From NCBI GenBank assembly GCA_015233015.1, contig JADFYO010000002.1, positions 57,585 to 121,584 of the forward strand: a stretch of 64,000 nt of DNA, given 5' to 3'. Source of the stretch: Nitrospirota bacterium (lineage in GTDB: Bacteria > Nitrospirota > Thermodesulfovibrionia > Thermodesulfovibrionales > Magnetobacteriaceae). This document shows, piece after piece, positions 7,699-14,867 of this stretch. The notes below the pieces were generated by a model. It was not told the DNA's origin, searched no databases, and saw nothing but the letters and a program-made list of their open reading frames with translations. Made by a program: the position numbers and the translations under genes. Numbering within the stretch: position 1 is the stretch's first letter; each line of letters starts with the position of its first letter.

Positions 7699-9681
7699 TC
7701 AGGCGCTGCCGATCTTTGTCAAAGGTTGAAGATATGCCGCGTCCTCTTCACTATCGGCAAACTTTAGGGCAATCCTTCTGAAAGTATCTTCCTTGTCTAA
7801 AAAAGCATCGACAACATCGGGATCAAAGTGCGTTCCCCTGCCCTCTTTTATTATAGACACCGCCTTTTCATGCGTAAGGCGGGGCTTATATACACGGCTG
7901 CTTATAAGCGCGTCATAGACGTCGGCAACGGCCATTATCCTGCCGGTCAATGGAATGTCTGACCCTGAGAGTTTGCCAGGATACCCGCTGCCATCCCACT
8001 TCTCATGATGAGCGTATGCCATATCCTCGGAAATCTTCAGAAAAGGGATGCCCCCTGCCTTCATAATGGCACTCCTTATGATTGCCTTTCCATGGTCAGG
8101 GTGCCTTTTCATCAGGGCAAATTCTTCGTCGTTTAATTTGCCTGGTTTCAGAAGAACACTGTCCGGCACGCCAATCTTTCCTACGTCATGCAGCGGGGCG
8201 CACTTATAGATGAGTTCAATAGTCTCGTCATCCAGCTCCTGTGCAAACTTTTCACGCAGGTGCACGGCAAGTACCCTTACATACTCCTTCGTTCGCTGGA
8301 TGTGCCCACCGGTCATATTATCCCGCGTTTCTATGGCATGGGACATGACCTCAATCGTTGCCTCCTGTGTATGTGCCAAATCTGAAATGCTCCTGATTAA
8401 TTGCCTTTCCTTAAGCCTGAACTTAAAAATAGTAAGAATGGAAAATGTGAATAACAATACAAGAGAAGGGGGAAAAGGTGAAACAAAAATTGCCATGCTT
8501 CCGATAAGCCAGACAGATGCACATATGAGGCCTGAAAGTAATGCTAAGACGAGCAGCGTACTGAAAATTACCCGTAACCTCGATACCGCCGCGGCTGCCA
8601 GTACCCCACAGAGGATATACAATATAATCTCATACATGGTCTTCTCTGCCGGAACATTTATGAAATCCCCTCTCAGGATGTTTTCGATTATCGTGGCATG
8701 TATTTCATATCCCGGCGATTTGGGATTAAACGGCGTTGAACGTATGTCTTTCAGCCCGGCGGCACTCGTCCCGACTATGACCACCCTTCCATCGAATTCC
8801 TTGCGGCTTGATCTGCCTTCCATCACATCGAGGGCAGAGATGACATCGAAGCGGGGGCTGTTCGTGTAATACCGTATAGTCATATTGCCGTTTTTATCCA
8901 CCGGAACTTGAACCTTATCTATTTGAACAGACTTAATGCCGGCTGCGTCTGAGTGTATAAACAACTGGTTTGACGCAATTGCCCGCAATAGTATTGCCAG
9001 AGGGAAAGAGGGATAATAACCGCCGCCGTACTTAATAACAAGAGGCACCCGGCGTATGACCCCGTCCAGGTCTGGATTTATGTTCGTAAAGCCTGAGTGC
9101 GTAACGGCCTGCTCAAACTCTTTCAGGCTGCAAACCGCGTCATTTGCCTGATAAAGAAATTTGTCCTGATCATTCTCAGGTGTTTCCGAAATCCGAAACA
9201 CCTCCAGCGGATGAAGTATGCACGGGTTTGGCACACCGCCCGCCGTATTAAAAAAAAGAAACTGAAAAGACCCGACAAACGGTCCGCCTGCAAGCGTCCT
9301 GGCTAATACGGCGTCGTTATCTTCATTGTCCTTTGGTACGCCGCTATAATTGAGCCTGACATTTAAATATTTCTCTAAATCCTTTTTTATAAGCGGCAAA
9401 GAAGTGCGGTCAGGCTCAGGGAAATAGATATCAAGCCCCACGCTTGAGGCCCCAAGTGCCGCGATGTTTTCGACGAGCCTTGCTACCTTATACCGCGGCC
9501 AGGGCCACTGGCCATATTTTTTCAGGCTTAATTCGTCAATATCCACGATAACCGGCAGACCCTTTTCTTTGCTTTGCGGCATTGCACGCAGTATGACGTC
9601 ATAGACCTTCTTGTCAATGATTTCCAGAAACGCCGGTTTTACGAGGATAAGAAAAATTAACGCTGTCATAACAACGGCCAC
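7699..9681 (-). CDS. CHASE2 sensor - HD-GYP cyclic-di-GMP phosphodiesterase
   Basis: The ~660-residue membrane protein begins with a hydrophobic segment and an extracytoplasmic CHASE2 domain (VYDVILRAMP, IVDIDELSLKKYGQWPWPR, VGLDIYFPEPD). About three membrane helices follow (~350-425), then a cytoplasmic HD-GYP domain. HD-GYP residues are intact: HIQRTKEYV, HDVGKIGVPD (HD near residue 497), AHHEKWDGSGYPGKLSG and ADVYDAL. It should hydrolyse c-di-GMP in response to an external cue. GTG 9681 is used as start, but the frame stays open upstream to about 9741 (…YRYKDKGKEIRLSVV), so the real N-terminus may be longer with a non-ATG start. It is last in an operon behind an OmpA-like and a FecR-like gene. 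Confidence 0.9.
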   Translation of the reverse strand: MAVVMTALIFLILVKPAFLEIIDKKVYDVILRAMPQSKEKGLPVIVDIDELSLKKYGQWPWPRYKVARLVENIAALGASSVGLDIYFPEPDRTSLPLIKKDLEKYLNVRLNYSGVPKDNEDNDAVLARTLAGGPFVGSFQFLFFNTAGGVPNPCILHPLEVFRISETPENDQDKFLYQANDAVCSLKEFEQAVTHSGFTNINPDLDGVIRRVPLVIKYGGGYYPSFPLAILLRAIASNQLFIHSDAAGIKSVQIDKVQVPVDKNGNMTIRYYTNSPRFDVISALDVMEGRSSRKEFDGRVVIVGTSAAGLKDIRSTPFNPKSPGYEIHATIIENILRGDFINVPAEKTMYEIILYILCGVLAAAAVSRLRVIFSTLLVLALLSGLICASVWLIGSMAIFVSPFPPSLVLLFTFSILTIFKFRLKERQLIRSISDLAHTQEATIEVMSHAIETRDNMTGGHIQRTKEYVRVLAVHLREKFAQELDDETIELIYKCAPLHDVGKIGVPDSVLLKPGKLNDEEFALMKRHPDHGKAIIRSAIMKAGGIPFLKISEDMAYAHHEKWDGSGYPGKLSGSDIPLTGRIMAVADVYDALISSRVYKPRLTHEKAVSIIKEGRGTHFDPDVVDAFLDKEDTFRRIALKFADSEEDAAYLQPLTKIGSA

Positions 9682-9737
9682 GGCAACGACAGACAGCCTG
9701 ATTTCTTTACCTTTGTCCTTATATCGATATGAAGAGC

Positions 9738-10418
9738 CTATCGGACTATGACCTCAACTCTTCTGTTTTGTGGTTCAGGGGTATTGTCCGGCGTTTTGAC
9801 TAAGAGGTCCTCTTTGCCATATGATGATATAACTACGGTTCCTTTCGCTTGTCCTGCCGTCAGCCCTGAGGATACCAATGTTTGATAAACTTTGTCGGCG
9901 CGTTCCATAGACAGCCTTAAATTATATTCCGCACTTGCAACCGTATCCGTGTGGCCTATGATGCTTATATCGACAGTGGTGCGGCTTTTAATGTCGTTTA
10001 TAATGGTTGGAATAAGGGCTGCCGAAATCGCCGTCAGCACTGTGGAATTAGTGTCAAAATAGAGCAGGTAACTCTTTGGCAATATTGGCCGGATATCTAT
10101 GGCTTCGCCAAATAATTTTCTTATCTGGTCGTAGTCCATCTTCTTTGGTTCGGTGGGAGGTTTATCGGCCTCTGTCATAGTAACGGCAAACTCAGCCCTA
10201 TCCACTATCTGACTGCCGCCCCTTGTCGAGACCTCTATTGCCCCGACTTTGTGCGTATCGCCATCGTCCGGCATGAGGACGACGACCTCTTTAGCGCAGA
10301 TGACCTTAGGCGCTGCAACCCGGATGTTTTGATTAGTGGATTGAACGGGCGCACAGCCCGCTATCAATGCCGCGGCGGCAGCAATGCACATAATCAATCT
10401 CATTTTACGCATTATCAT
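9738..10418 (-). CDS. OmpA-family lipoprotein
   Basis: The ~226-residue protein has a lipoprotein signal ending LIAGC, an intervening region without clear family, and a C-terminal OmpA-like peptidoglycan-binding domain. That domain shows YLLYFDTNSTVLTA, ISIIGHTDT, NLRLSMERAD and the terminal NRRVEVIVR. It should sit in the outer membrane or periplasm and bind peptidoglycan. ATG 10418 lies 10 bases after the stop of the upstream FecR gene; ATG 10412 and 10403 are alternatives. The trio FecR-OmpA-CHASE2/HD-GYP is co-directional and tightly spaced. This suggests an envelope module feeding information to c-di-GMP turnover, as in FecR/CHASE2 clusters of other bacteria; that link is inference. Confidence 0.88.
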   Translation of the reverse strand: MIMRKMRLIMCIAAAAALIAGCAPVQSTNQNIRVAAPKVICAKEVVVLMPDDGDTHKVGAIEVSTRGGSQIVDRAEFAVTMTEADKPPTEPKKMDYDQIRKLFGEAIDIRPILPKSYLLYFDTNSTVLTAISAALIPTIINDIKSRTTVDISIIGHTDTVASAEYNLRLSMERADKVYQTLVSSGLTAGQAKGTVVISSYGKEDLLVKTPDNTPEPQNRRVEVIVR

Positions 10419-10428
10419 AAAAGTAGTA

Positions 10429-10902
10429 TCACTTAGAAACCCGCACGAGGAAGTAAGTTCCCCTGATGCCAATGGACATATCCGGCGTCTCTATCTTCAC
10501 CTTATCCGGGGCAAGTCTGCCTATAGAGCCGGAGGTGTAGGACGCCGAACCCTTGCTAACTTTAGCCAGTAAAGAGAGTTTTTTATCTATGGGCACAAAA
10601 ACAAACGATTCAACGGAGAGCACGCTGTCAGACCCCATAGAAAATACGGTGCCGTCTTGCAGCGTAAACGACAGGGAGCTTTTTTTCGATGTTGTCAACA
10701 CTGCCCTTCTGTAAATCTTACTTCCAATGACCGCGCCTGATGTACTGCCGTCATGTGTAATCGCAGCCGTGCCTTTTATCCTCTTAACCTCGCCGATTAT
10801 CTCGTCCTCTGCCGCAGATAAGGCCGATGATGAGATAATTATGAAGCAAAAGAGCAAACTCATCAGGGGCATTTTTATTATATCTGGCATATCTGGCTTC
10901 AT
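10429..10902 (-). CDS. FecR-domain periplasmic protein
   Basis: The 157-residue protein has an N-terminal signal peptide (MPLMSLLFCFIIISSSALSA) followed directly by a FecR-type domain. The domain shows GEVKRIKGTAAITHDG, the IYRRAVLTTSKKSSLSFTLQDGTVFSMG core and a C-terminal IETPDMSIGIRGTYFLV. Secreted FecR-like proteins of this short kind typically accompany CHASE2 sensors and OmpA proteins, as here. ATG 10902 is preferred because CGGAGGGTG lies about 9 bases upstream; the in-frame GTG at 10911 falls within that site. It is the first gene of the three-gene minus-strand operon. The divergent MORN gene shares the upstream region. Confidence 0.83.
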   Translation of the reverse strand: MKPDMPDIIKMPLMSLLFCFIIISSSALSAAEDEIIGEVKRIKGTAAITHDGSTSGAVIGSKIYRRAVLTTSKKSSLSFTLQDGTVFSMGSDSVLSVESFVFVPIDKKLSLLAKVSKGSASYTSGSIGRLAPDKVKIETPDMSIGIRGTYFLVRVSK

Positions 10903-11019
10903 GTATGACACCCTCCGGATTACTTCAATTTATGCGGCTAACGGCGGCCAAACCCACGGCTTACATTAACACCGTTTACGCCTTTTCGTCAAGCGGCTGT
11001 GACAAAAACAAAATTTTTA

Positions 11020-11049
11020 TTGAACCGGAATACCTTTTTGTGCTACAAT
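11020..11049 (+). promoter_or_regulatory. Sigma70-type promoter for the MORN lipoprotein gene
   Basis: TTGAAC at 11020-11025 and TACAAT at 11044-11049 are separated by 18 bases. The start codon lies 50 bases downstream of the -10 box. The match is good, but it is not experimentally tested. Confidence 0.5.
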
Positions 11050-11050
11050 A

Positions 11051-11067
11051 TGTACATCAAATGTACA
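11051..11067. promoter_or_regulatory. Operator-like palindrome TGTACAT-CAA-ATGTACA
   Basis: Perfect 7-bp arms with a 3-bp spacer begin one base after the -10 box, covering the expected transcription start. This is the position of a repressor operator or an RNA 5' hairpin. No regulator is identifiable nearby. Confidence 0.4.
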
Positions 11068-11098
11068 GCGTTTATTAATATTACAAGGGAGGTAGTAT

Positions 11099-11518
11099 AT
11101 GAACGAGGTAAGGCGTTTCTTTTTAGTGGCGTCGATGTTGAATTTCCTGTTGCTATCGTCTTGTACCCAGCAAGGCAGCAAGACTTATGCAAATGGAGAT
11201 AAGTATGCCGGGGAGTTGTCATGTGGCAAACCAAACGGTCATGGGACTATGACTTCCCCTGATGGAAGTATATACGAAGGTGAGTTTAAGGATGGTGAAC
11301 CGAACGGGAAAGGGACTTACACTTCCGCTAATGGAGGAAGGTATGCCGGGGAGATGAAATATGGTAAACCAGAGGGGCGCGGGATTTTGACTTTCGCTGA
11401 TGGAAGCAAGTACGCAGGTGAGTTTAAGGATGGCCTACAGGATGGGAAAGGAACTTTCACTCACCCCGATGGAAAGAAAGACGTAGGAATGTGGAAAGAG
11501 GGCAAAATGCTTTACTAA
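11099..11518 (+). CDS. MORN-repeat lipoprotein
   Basis: The 139-residue protein has a lipoprotein signal (LLLSSC, lipidated Cys22) followed by about four MORN repeats of ~23 residues. Examples are YAGELSCGKPNGHGTMTSPDG, YEGEFKDGEPNGKGTYTSANG and YAGEMKYGKPEGRGILTFADG. MORN repeats form beta-hairpin rods that mediate protein or lipid contacts; a precise role cannot be assigned. GGGAGGTAGTAT precedes the ATG. It has its own promoter and ends one base before the convergent gspG stop, which leaves no room for a dedicated terminator between them. Confidence 0.85.
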   Translation: MNEVRRFFLVASMLNFLLLSSCTQQGSKTYANGDKYAGELSCGKPNGHGTMTSPDGSIYEGEFKDGEPNGKGTYTSANGGRYAGEMKYGKPEGRGILTFADGSKYAGEFKDGLQDGKGTFTHPDGKKDVGMWKEGKMLY

Positions 11519-11519
11519 A

Positions 11520-11942
11520 TTATTCCCAGCTCGTAACGTCTTTATTTTCGCCGTCGCCGCCTTCCTGTCCGTCGGCTCCGAATGAGTAGAGGTCATAGTC
11601 GCCGTGTTTGCCGGGATAGACATAGTGATATGGGCGTTTCCACGGGTCATTCGGGACATTTTTCTTTAAATAGGGGCCGTCCCAGCCGTCGGCGCCGGGG
11701 TTTTTCTGAAGCACATCGAGGCCCTCCTCAGTTGAGGGGAACCTTCCCGTATCCACTTTGAACTGTTCGAGTGCCTGTCCTAAAAGTTCAATCTGCGCCT
11801 TAGCGGCGGATTGTTTGCTCTTTCCAACCTTACTGAACATACGCGGGGCAACGAGCGCCGCCAGAAGCCCAAGTATCAGCATGACGACCAGAAGCTCAAT
11901 CAGCGTAAAGCCCCGTTTATCTTTAACAATCGGCAAATTCAA
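11520..11942 (-). CDS. gspG: Type II secretion major pseudopilin GspG
   Basis: The 140-residue prepilin has a short leader cut by prepilin peptidase: KRGFTLIELLVVMLILGLLAALVAPR shows the G/FTLIE cleavage and N-methylation site plus hydrophobic helix. The GspG-specific body follows: ALEQFKVDTGRFPSTEEGLDVL, GPYLKKNVPNDPWKRPY and YDLYSFGADGQEGG, including the calcium-binding loop region. It assembles the periplasmic pseudopilus. The start is TTG 11942, decided by GAGGAGGG seven bases upstream; no ATG is available. The 5' leader holds a small CCTCAT/ATGAGG hairpin that partly covers the ribosome-binding site. No other gsp gene is adjacent, so it is an isolated member here. Confidence 0.93.
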   Translation of the reverse strand: MNLPIVKDKRGFTLIELLVVMLILGLLAALVAPRMFSKVGKSKQSAAKAQIELLGQALEQFKVDTGRFPSTEEGLDVLQKNPGADGWDGPYLKKNVPNDPWKRPYHYVYPGKHGDYDLYSFGADGQEGGDGENKDVTSWE

Positions 11943-12013
11943 ACCAGATCCCTCCTCATAAGTATGAGGTTATATTAGCAAAAAGATGGGTGAAAAATAA
12001 AGGGCTTTAAGAT

Positions 12014-12042
12014 TTGTATTAAGTGCTGTAAGACTGTATAAT
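12014..12042 (+). promoter_or_regulatory. Sigma70-type promoter for hicB
   Basis: TTGTAT at 12014-12019 and a consensus TATAAT at 12037-12042 are spaced by 17 bases and lie 30 bases before the hicB start. Confidence 0.55.
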
Positions 12043-12071
12043 AATAGCTAATAAGTACTTGGAGGTGCTCT

Positions 12072-12272
12072 ATGAGGTATAAGGTAAATCTTCAAAAGAC
12101 AGAAGAGGGTTATTCTATATGGGTACCCGGTCTTCCTGGCTGCTGGTCACAAGGTAAAACAGAGCCAGAGGCACTGGAAAACATCAAAGACGCCATCCAG
12201 TCGTATATAGAAACTGTGGAGGAATTAACGACGGGTAAAGAAACCCGCTTTGTTGAAGTGGCTAATGCCTAA
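12072..12272 (+). CDS. hicB: HicB-family antitoxin
   Basis: The 66-residue protein matches the N-terminal partial RNase H-like fold of HicB: YKVNLQKTEEGYSIWVPGLPGCWSQGKTEPEALENIKDAIQSYIE. No C-terminal DNA-binding helix-turn-helix or ribbon is visible, so it is the short HicB type. It normally neutralises the HicA mRNA interferase. A GGAGGTGCTC site precedes ATG 12072. The expected hicA frame starts with an 8-base overlap but is broken after a few codons (12265-12312), leaving this antitoxin apparently orphaned. It may persist as a regulator or be decaying. Confidence 0.8.
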   Translation: MRYKVNLQKTEEGYSIWVPGLPGCWSQGKTEPEALENIKDAIQSYIETVEELTTGKETRFVEVANA

Positions 12273-12312
12273 GCTGCAACCAAAGGAGCATCCTTCGACA
12301 GGCTCAGGATGA
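12265..12312 (+). pseudogene. hicA remnant, broken after about 7 codons
   Basis: ATG 12265 overlaps the hicB stop and reads MPKLQPKE, the way HicA toxins begin (MPKL.P.SGKE). It then runs into an interspersed-looking repeat (12289-12311) and a stop at 12310-12312. No double-stranded RNA-binding-like HicA body or catalytic histidine follows in any frame. The short length keeps this tentative. Confidence 0.4.
12289..12311. repeat. Palindromic 23-bp repeat (CATCCT…AGGATG)
   Basis: The 23-mer has CATCCT/AGGATG ends and an internal TTCGACAGGCTCA. I recognise this from many environmental genomes as a dispersed intergenic palindrome. It occurs once in this window, so its multi-copy nature here is an assumption. 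Confidence 0.4.
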
Positions 12313-12322
12313 TTCTCTTTTT

Positions 12323-12474
12323 CTTGATTATATGAACTTTGCTTGATTATATGAACTTTTCTTGATTATATGAACTTTTCTTGATTATATGAACTTTTCT
12401 TGATTATATGAACTTTGCTTGATTATATGAACTTTTCTTGATTATATGAACTTTTCTTGATTATATGAACGCTT
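12323..12474. repeat. Tandem repeat: 8 units of 19 bp
   Basis: Seven complete copies of CTTGATTATATGAACTTTT (last base T or G) run head-to-tail from 12323 to 12455. An eighth copy diverges after GAAC (12456-12474). Copies 1 and 5 end in G, the others in T. The array fills the gap between the hicA remnant and the dedA stop codon. There are no spacers, so it is a minisatellite and not a CRISPR array. Confidence 0.95.
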
Positions 12475-12484
12475 TTGGTATAAA

Positions 12485-13129
12485 TCATTTCTTCCCATAC
12501 TTATGTTTAAGAAACTCGATGACGGCGGGCATGAGGGAGATTATTATTATCGCGAAGATGACTATTGTGAAGTTGTGTTTGACTATTGGGATGTTGCCGA
12601 AGTAATATCCCCCGGACAGGAATATGCCGACCCAGCAGAAACTGCCAATGACGCTATAGGTGATAAAGCGCCTGTAGTTCATCCTGCCGATGCCGGCTAC
12701 AAACGGGGCAAATGTCCTGATAATCGGTGCAAATCTGGCCAGGACGACTGCCTTCCCGCCGTATTTATCGTAAAACTTTCTCGTACGTTCCAGATATTCC
12801 TTATTCAGCAGGCGGGAGTTCTCATATTGAAAGACCTTGGGGCCGATATAGCGTCCTATCCAGTAGTTAACGTTGTCGCCGGTTATTGCGGCCAGAGCGA
12901 GGGCGATTATCAGCCAGTAGAGTTTAAGCGTGCTTATGGCGGAAATAGCGCCTGCCGCAAACAGGAGCGAATCCCCGGGTAAAAACGGCGTTACAACTAG
13001 CCCCGTCTCACAAAATATTATCGCCGACAATATTCCATACGTCCATGTGCCGTAGCTGTTTGCTATTGCGCCGAGGTGCGTGTCAAGGTGCATAACGATC
13101 TCTATAAATTGCTTTAATAAATCTATCAT
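12485..13129 (-). CDS. DedA-family membrane protein
   Basis: The ~214-residue integral membrane protein carries DedA/SNARE-assoc motifs: ETGLVVTPFLPGDSLLFAAGA, the charged GDNVNYWIGRYIG, the amphipathic segment FYDKYGGKAVVLARFAPIIRTFAPFVAG and GRMNYRRF. DedA proteins are linked to undecaprenyl-phosphate or phospholipid flipping and membrane homeostasis. I prefer ATG 13129, which overlaps the upstream permease stop in an ATGA arrangement and has GGAGGA about 11 bases upstream. ATG 13147 would place that site inside the gene. It is translationally coupled to the amino-acid permease. Confidence 0.92.
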   Translation of the reverse strand: MIDLLKQFIEIVMHLDTHLGAIANSYGTWTYGILSAIIFCETGLVVTPFLPGDSLLFAAGAISAISTLKLYWLIIALALAAITGDNVNYWIGRYIGPKVFQYENSRLLNKEYLERTRKFYDKYGGKAVVLARFAPIIRTFAPFVAGIGRMNYRRFITYSVIGSFCWVGIFLSGGYYFGNIPIVKHNFTIVIFAIIIISLMPAVIEFLKHKYGKK

Positions 13130-14589
13130 TGCAGAGCTGTCCTCCATGTCCTTTTAATAGAATAGGTAAAGTAGATAACAAGGCCGATTATCAGCCACAC
13201 GATGAGCCTCATCCACGTGTCAAAGGGAAGTCCGCTCATGAGATAAAGACAGAAGACGATTCCCCCGATGGGGACAACTATGCCGCCCGGTGCCCTGAAT
13301 GTCCTGCGCGCCTGGGGCTGTGTGAACCTTAAAATCAGCACCCCGGCGCAGACTATCACAAAGGCCAGAAGCGTCCCTATGCTCACCATCTCCCCTGCTA
13401 TCTGAATAGGCAGCAGCGACGATGCCACACACCCAAAAACCCCCGTTACGATAGTTGCCACATGAGGGGTTTTGAACCTCCTGTTGACTTTGGAGAATGC
13501 CTTAGGGATCAATAAATCCCTCGACATAGAATAAAATATCCTTGATTGTCCCATCAGCAGCACCAATATCACAGACGACAACCCCGCTATCGCGCCGATT
13601 TTAACAAACGGCGAGAGAAAATTGAGCTTCATCGCATCCACGGCAACCGCTATAGGGGCAGGCACCTGGAGGTCTGTGTAGTGTACCACAGATGTTAACA
13701 CCAGAGAAACGCTCATATAAAGAACGGTGCAGATAATAAGGCTGCAAAGAATTCCAATGGGCAAATCCCGCTGAGGATTCCTTGCCTCTGAGGCGGCGGT
13801 TGATACTGTGTCAAATCCTATATACGCGAAAAACCCCACACCTGCCCCGCGCAGTATCCCGCTCCACCCGAAAGAGCCAAACTCTCCCGTATTGGGCGGG
13901 ATAAACGGGCTAAGATAAGACGGGTTTATAAAAAACGCCCCCGCGGCGATAAATATAAGCAGTATGGATACCTTTATTATTACTATCAGGGCGTTGACCC
14001 ATGACGAGAACCTTATACCCGCAAGGAGCACAAGAGACATGGCGGTTATGATAAAAAGTGCCGGGACGTTTAAGGTGTCCCCTGTGACTACCCATTTGTG
14101 AATGGCGGGGTCATATGTAAACGGCGGTCCGCAGAGATACTTAGGAATGTGTATACCTATATCGCTAAGGAAACTAACCACATAGCCTGACCATCCAATG
14201 GCCACAGTCGAGGCGCCAAGGAAATACTCGAGAATTAAATCCCAGCCGATTATCCATGCTATCAGCTCACCCAGTGCCGCATAGGCATAGACATAGGCGC
14301 TGCCGGATATGGGAATCATCGAGGCCAGCTCGGCATAACAGAGGCCGGCAAATCCGCAGGCAACGAAGGCCAGAAGGAAAGACAGCACAATAGCGGGACC
14401 TGCATAGCTTGCGGCGGCATGGCCGGTCAGAATGAAAATCCCGGCACCGACTATTGCGCCTACGCCAATGGCCGTCAGCTCAACCGGGCCAAGCGTACGC
14501 TTGAGGCTTACCTCTTTGCCGTCGGCAGAAAGGGCCTCTTCCTGCAGGGAGTCTATGGATTTCTTTTGTAGCAGTCTTGCAAATGTCAT
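13126..14589 (-). CDS. APC-family amino acid permease (cationic amino acid transporter type)
   Basis: The 487-residue protein has about 12 membrane helices. Conserved APC features are VELTAIGVGAIVGAGIFILTG in helix 1, AGLCYAELASMIPISGSAYVYAY in helices 2-3, GFFAYIGFDTVSTAASEARNPQRDLPIGI in helix 6, and MGQSRIFYSMSRDLLIPKAFSKVN. These place it with YfnA/CAT-like permeases exchanging or importing amino acids across the inner membrane. The specific substrate is not deducible. A leader sequence of about 280 bases with strong hairpins separates it from the surface-protein gene. It is coupled to dedA downstream. Confidence 0.9.
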   Translation of the reverse strand: MTFARLLQKKSIDSLQEEALSADGKEVSLKRTLGPVELTAIGVGAIVGAGIFILTGHAAASYAGPAIVLSFLLAFVACGFAGLCYAELASMIPISGSAYVYAYAALGELIAWIIGWDLILEYFLGASTVAIGWSGYVVSFLSDIGIHIPKYLCGPPFTYDPAIHKWVVTGDTLNVPALFIITAMSLVLLAGIRFSSWVNALIVIIKVSILLIFIAAGAFFINPSYLSPFIPPNTGEFGSFGWSGILRGAGVGFFAYIGFDTVSTAASEARNPQRDLPIGILCSLIICTVLYMSVSLVLTSVVHYTDLQVPAPIAVAVDAMKLNFLSPFVKIGAIAGLSSVILVLLMGQSRIFYSMSRDLLIPKAFSKVNRRFKTPHVATIVTGVFGCVASSLLPIQIAGEMVSIGTLLAFVIVCAGVLILRFTQPQARRTFRAPGGIVVPIGGIVFCLYLMSGLPFDTWMRLIVWLIIGLVIYFTYSIKRTWRTALQ

Positions 14590-14785
14590 TCTTTAAGCGG
14601 CTCCTTAACTCAATATAAAGCGCGATGTAACAGTCAATTGCCCATGCCTAATATACAAAAATGACGGCTCTAAAAGCAATCCTATTGACTTTTACCGGCG
14701 ACGGCAATCCTATGTGCGTATTTTCATGCCTCCAGGGCAAACGCACTATGTATTTTTGTCTGTCATTCCTGAGAAAGAAGAGGTC

Positions 14786-14860
14786 AAGGAGGCAAGCCTC
14801 CTTGCGGGAGTTTGAGGGCAGCGCCCTCATGGAAGATGGGAGGGGAAAATCCCCTCCCAT
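14786..14860. terminator. Array of three perfect hairpins; the last probably terminates the 14868 gene
   Basis: Three consecutive perfect stems: AAGGAGGC/GCCTCCTT (14786-14803), GAGGGC/GCCCTC (14814-14828) and an 11-bp ATGGGAGGGGA/TCCCCTCCCAT with an AAA loop (14836-14860). The last lies 8 bases beyond the minus-strand stop codon at 14868. On that strand no clear U-tract follows. The whole block looks like a mobile or repeated intergenic structure. Confidence 0.6.
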
Positions 14861-14867
14861 TACAGTA

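Noticed and set aside
7699..9681. CHASE2 adenylate cyclase or kinase
   Set aside because: The C-terminal part has HD-GYP motifs (HDVGK, HHEKWDGSGYP) and no cyclase or kinase signatures.
10903..11019. c-di-GMP riboswitch upstream of the FecR or MORN genes
   Set aside because: The conserved GEMM elements could not be found on either strand; only a promoter and a palindrome are supported.
12323..12474. Possible CRISPR array
   Set aside because: Units are contiguous 19-mers without spacers and no cas gene is nearby; it is a tandem minisatellite.
12503..12982. Plus-strand open frame of ~159 codons
   Set aside because: Fully antisense to dedA, which has clear conserved motifs and a coupled start.
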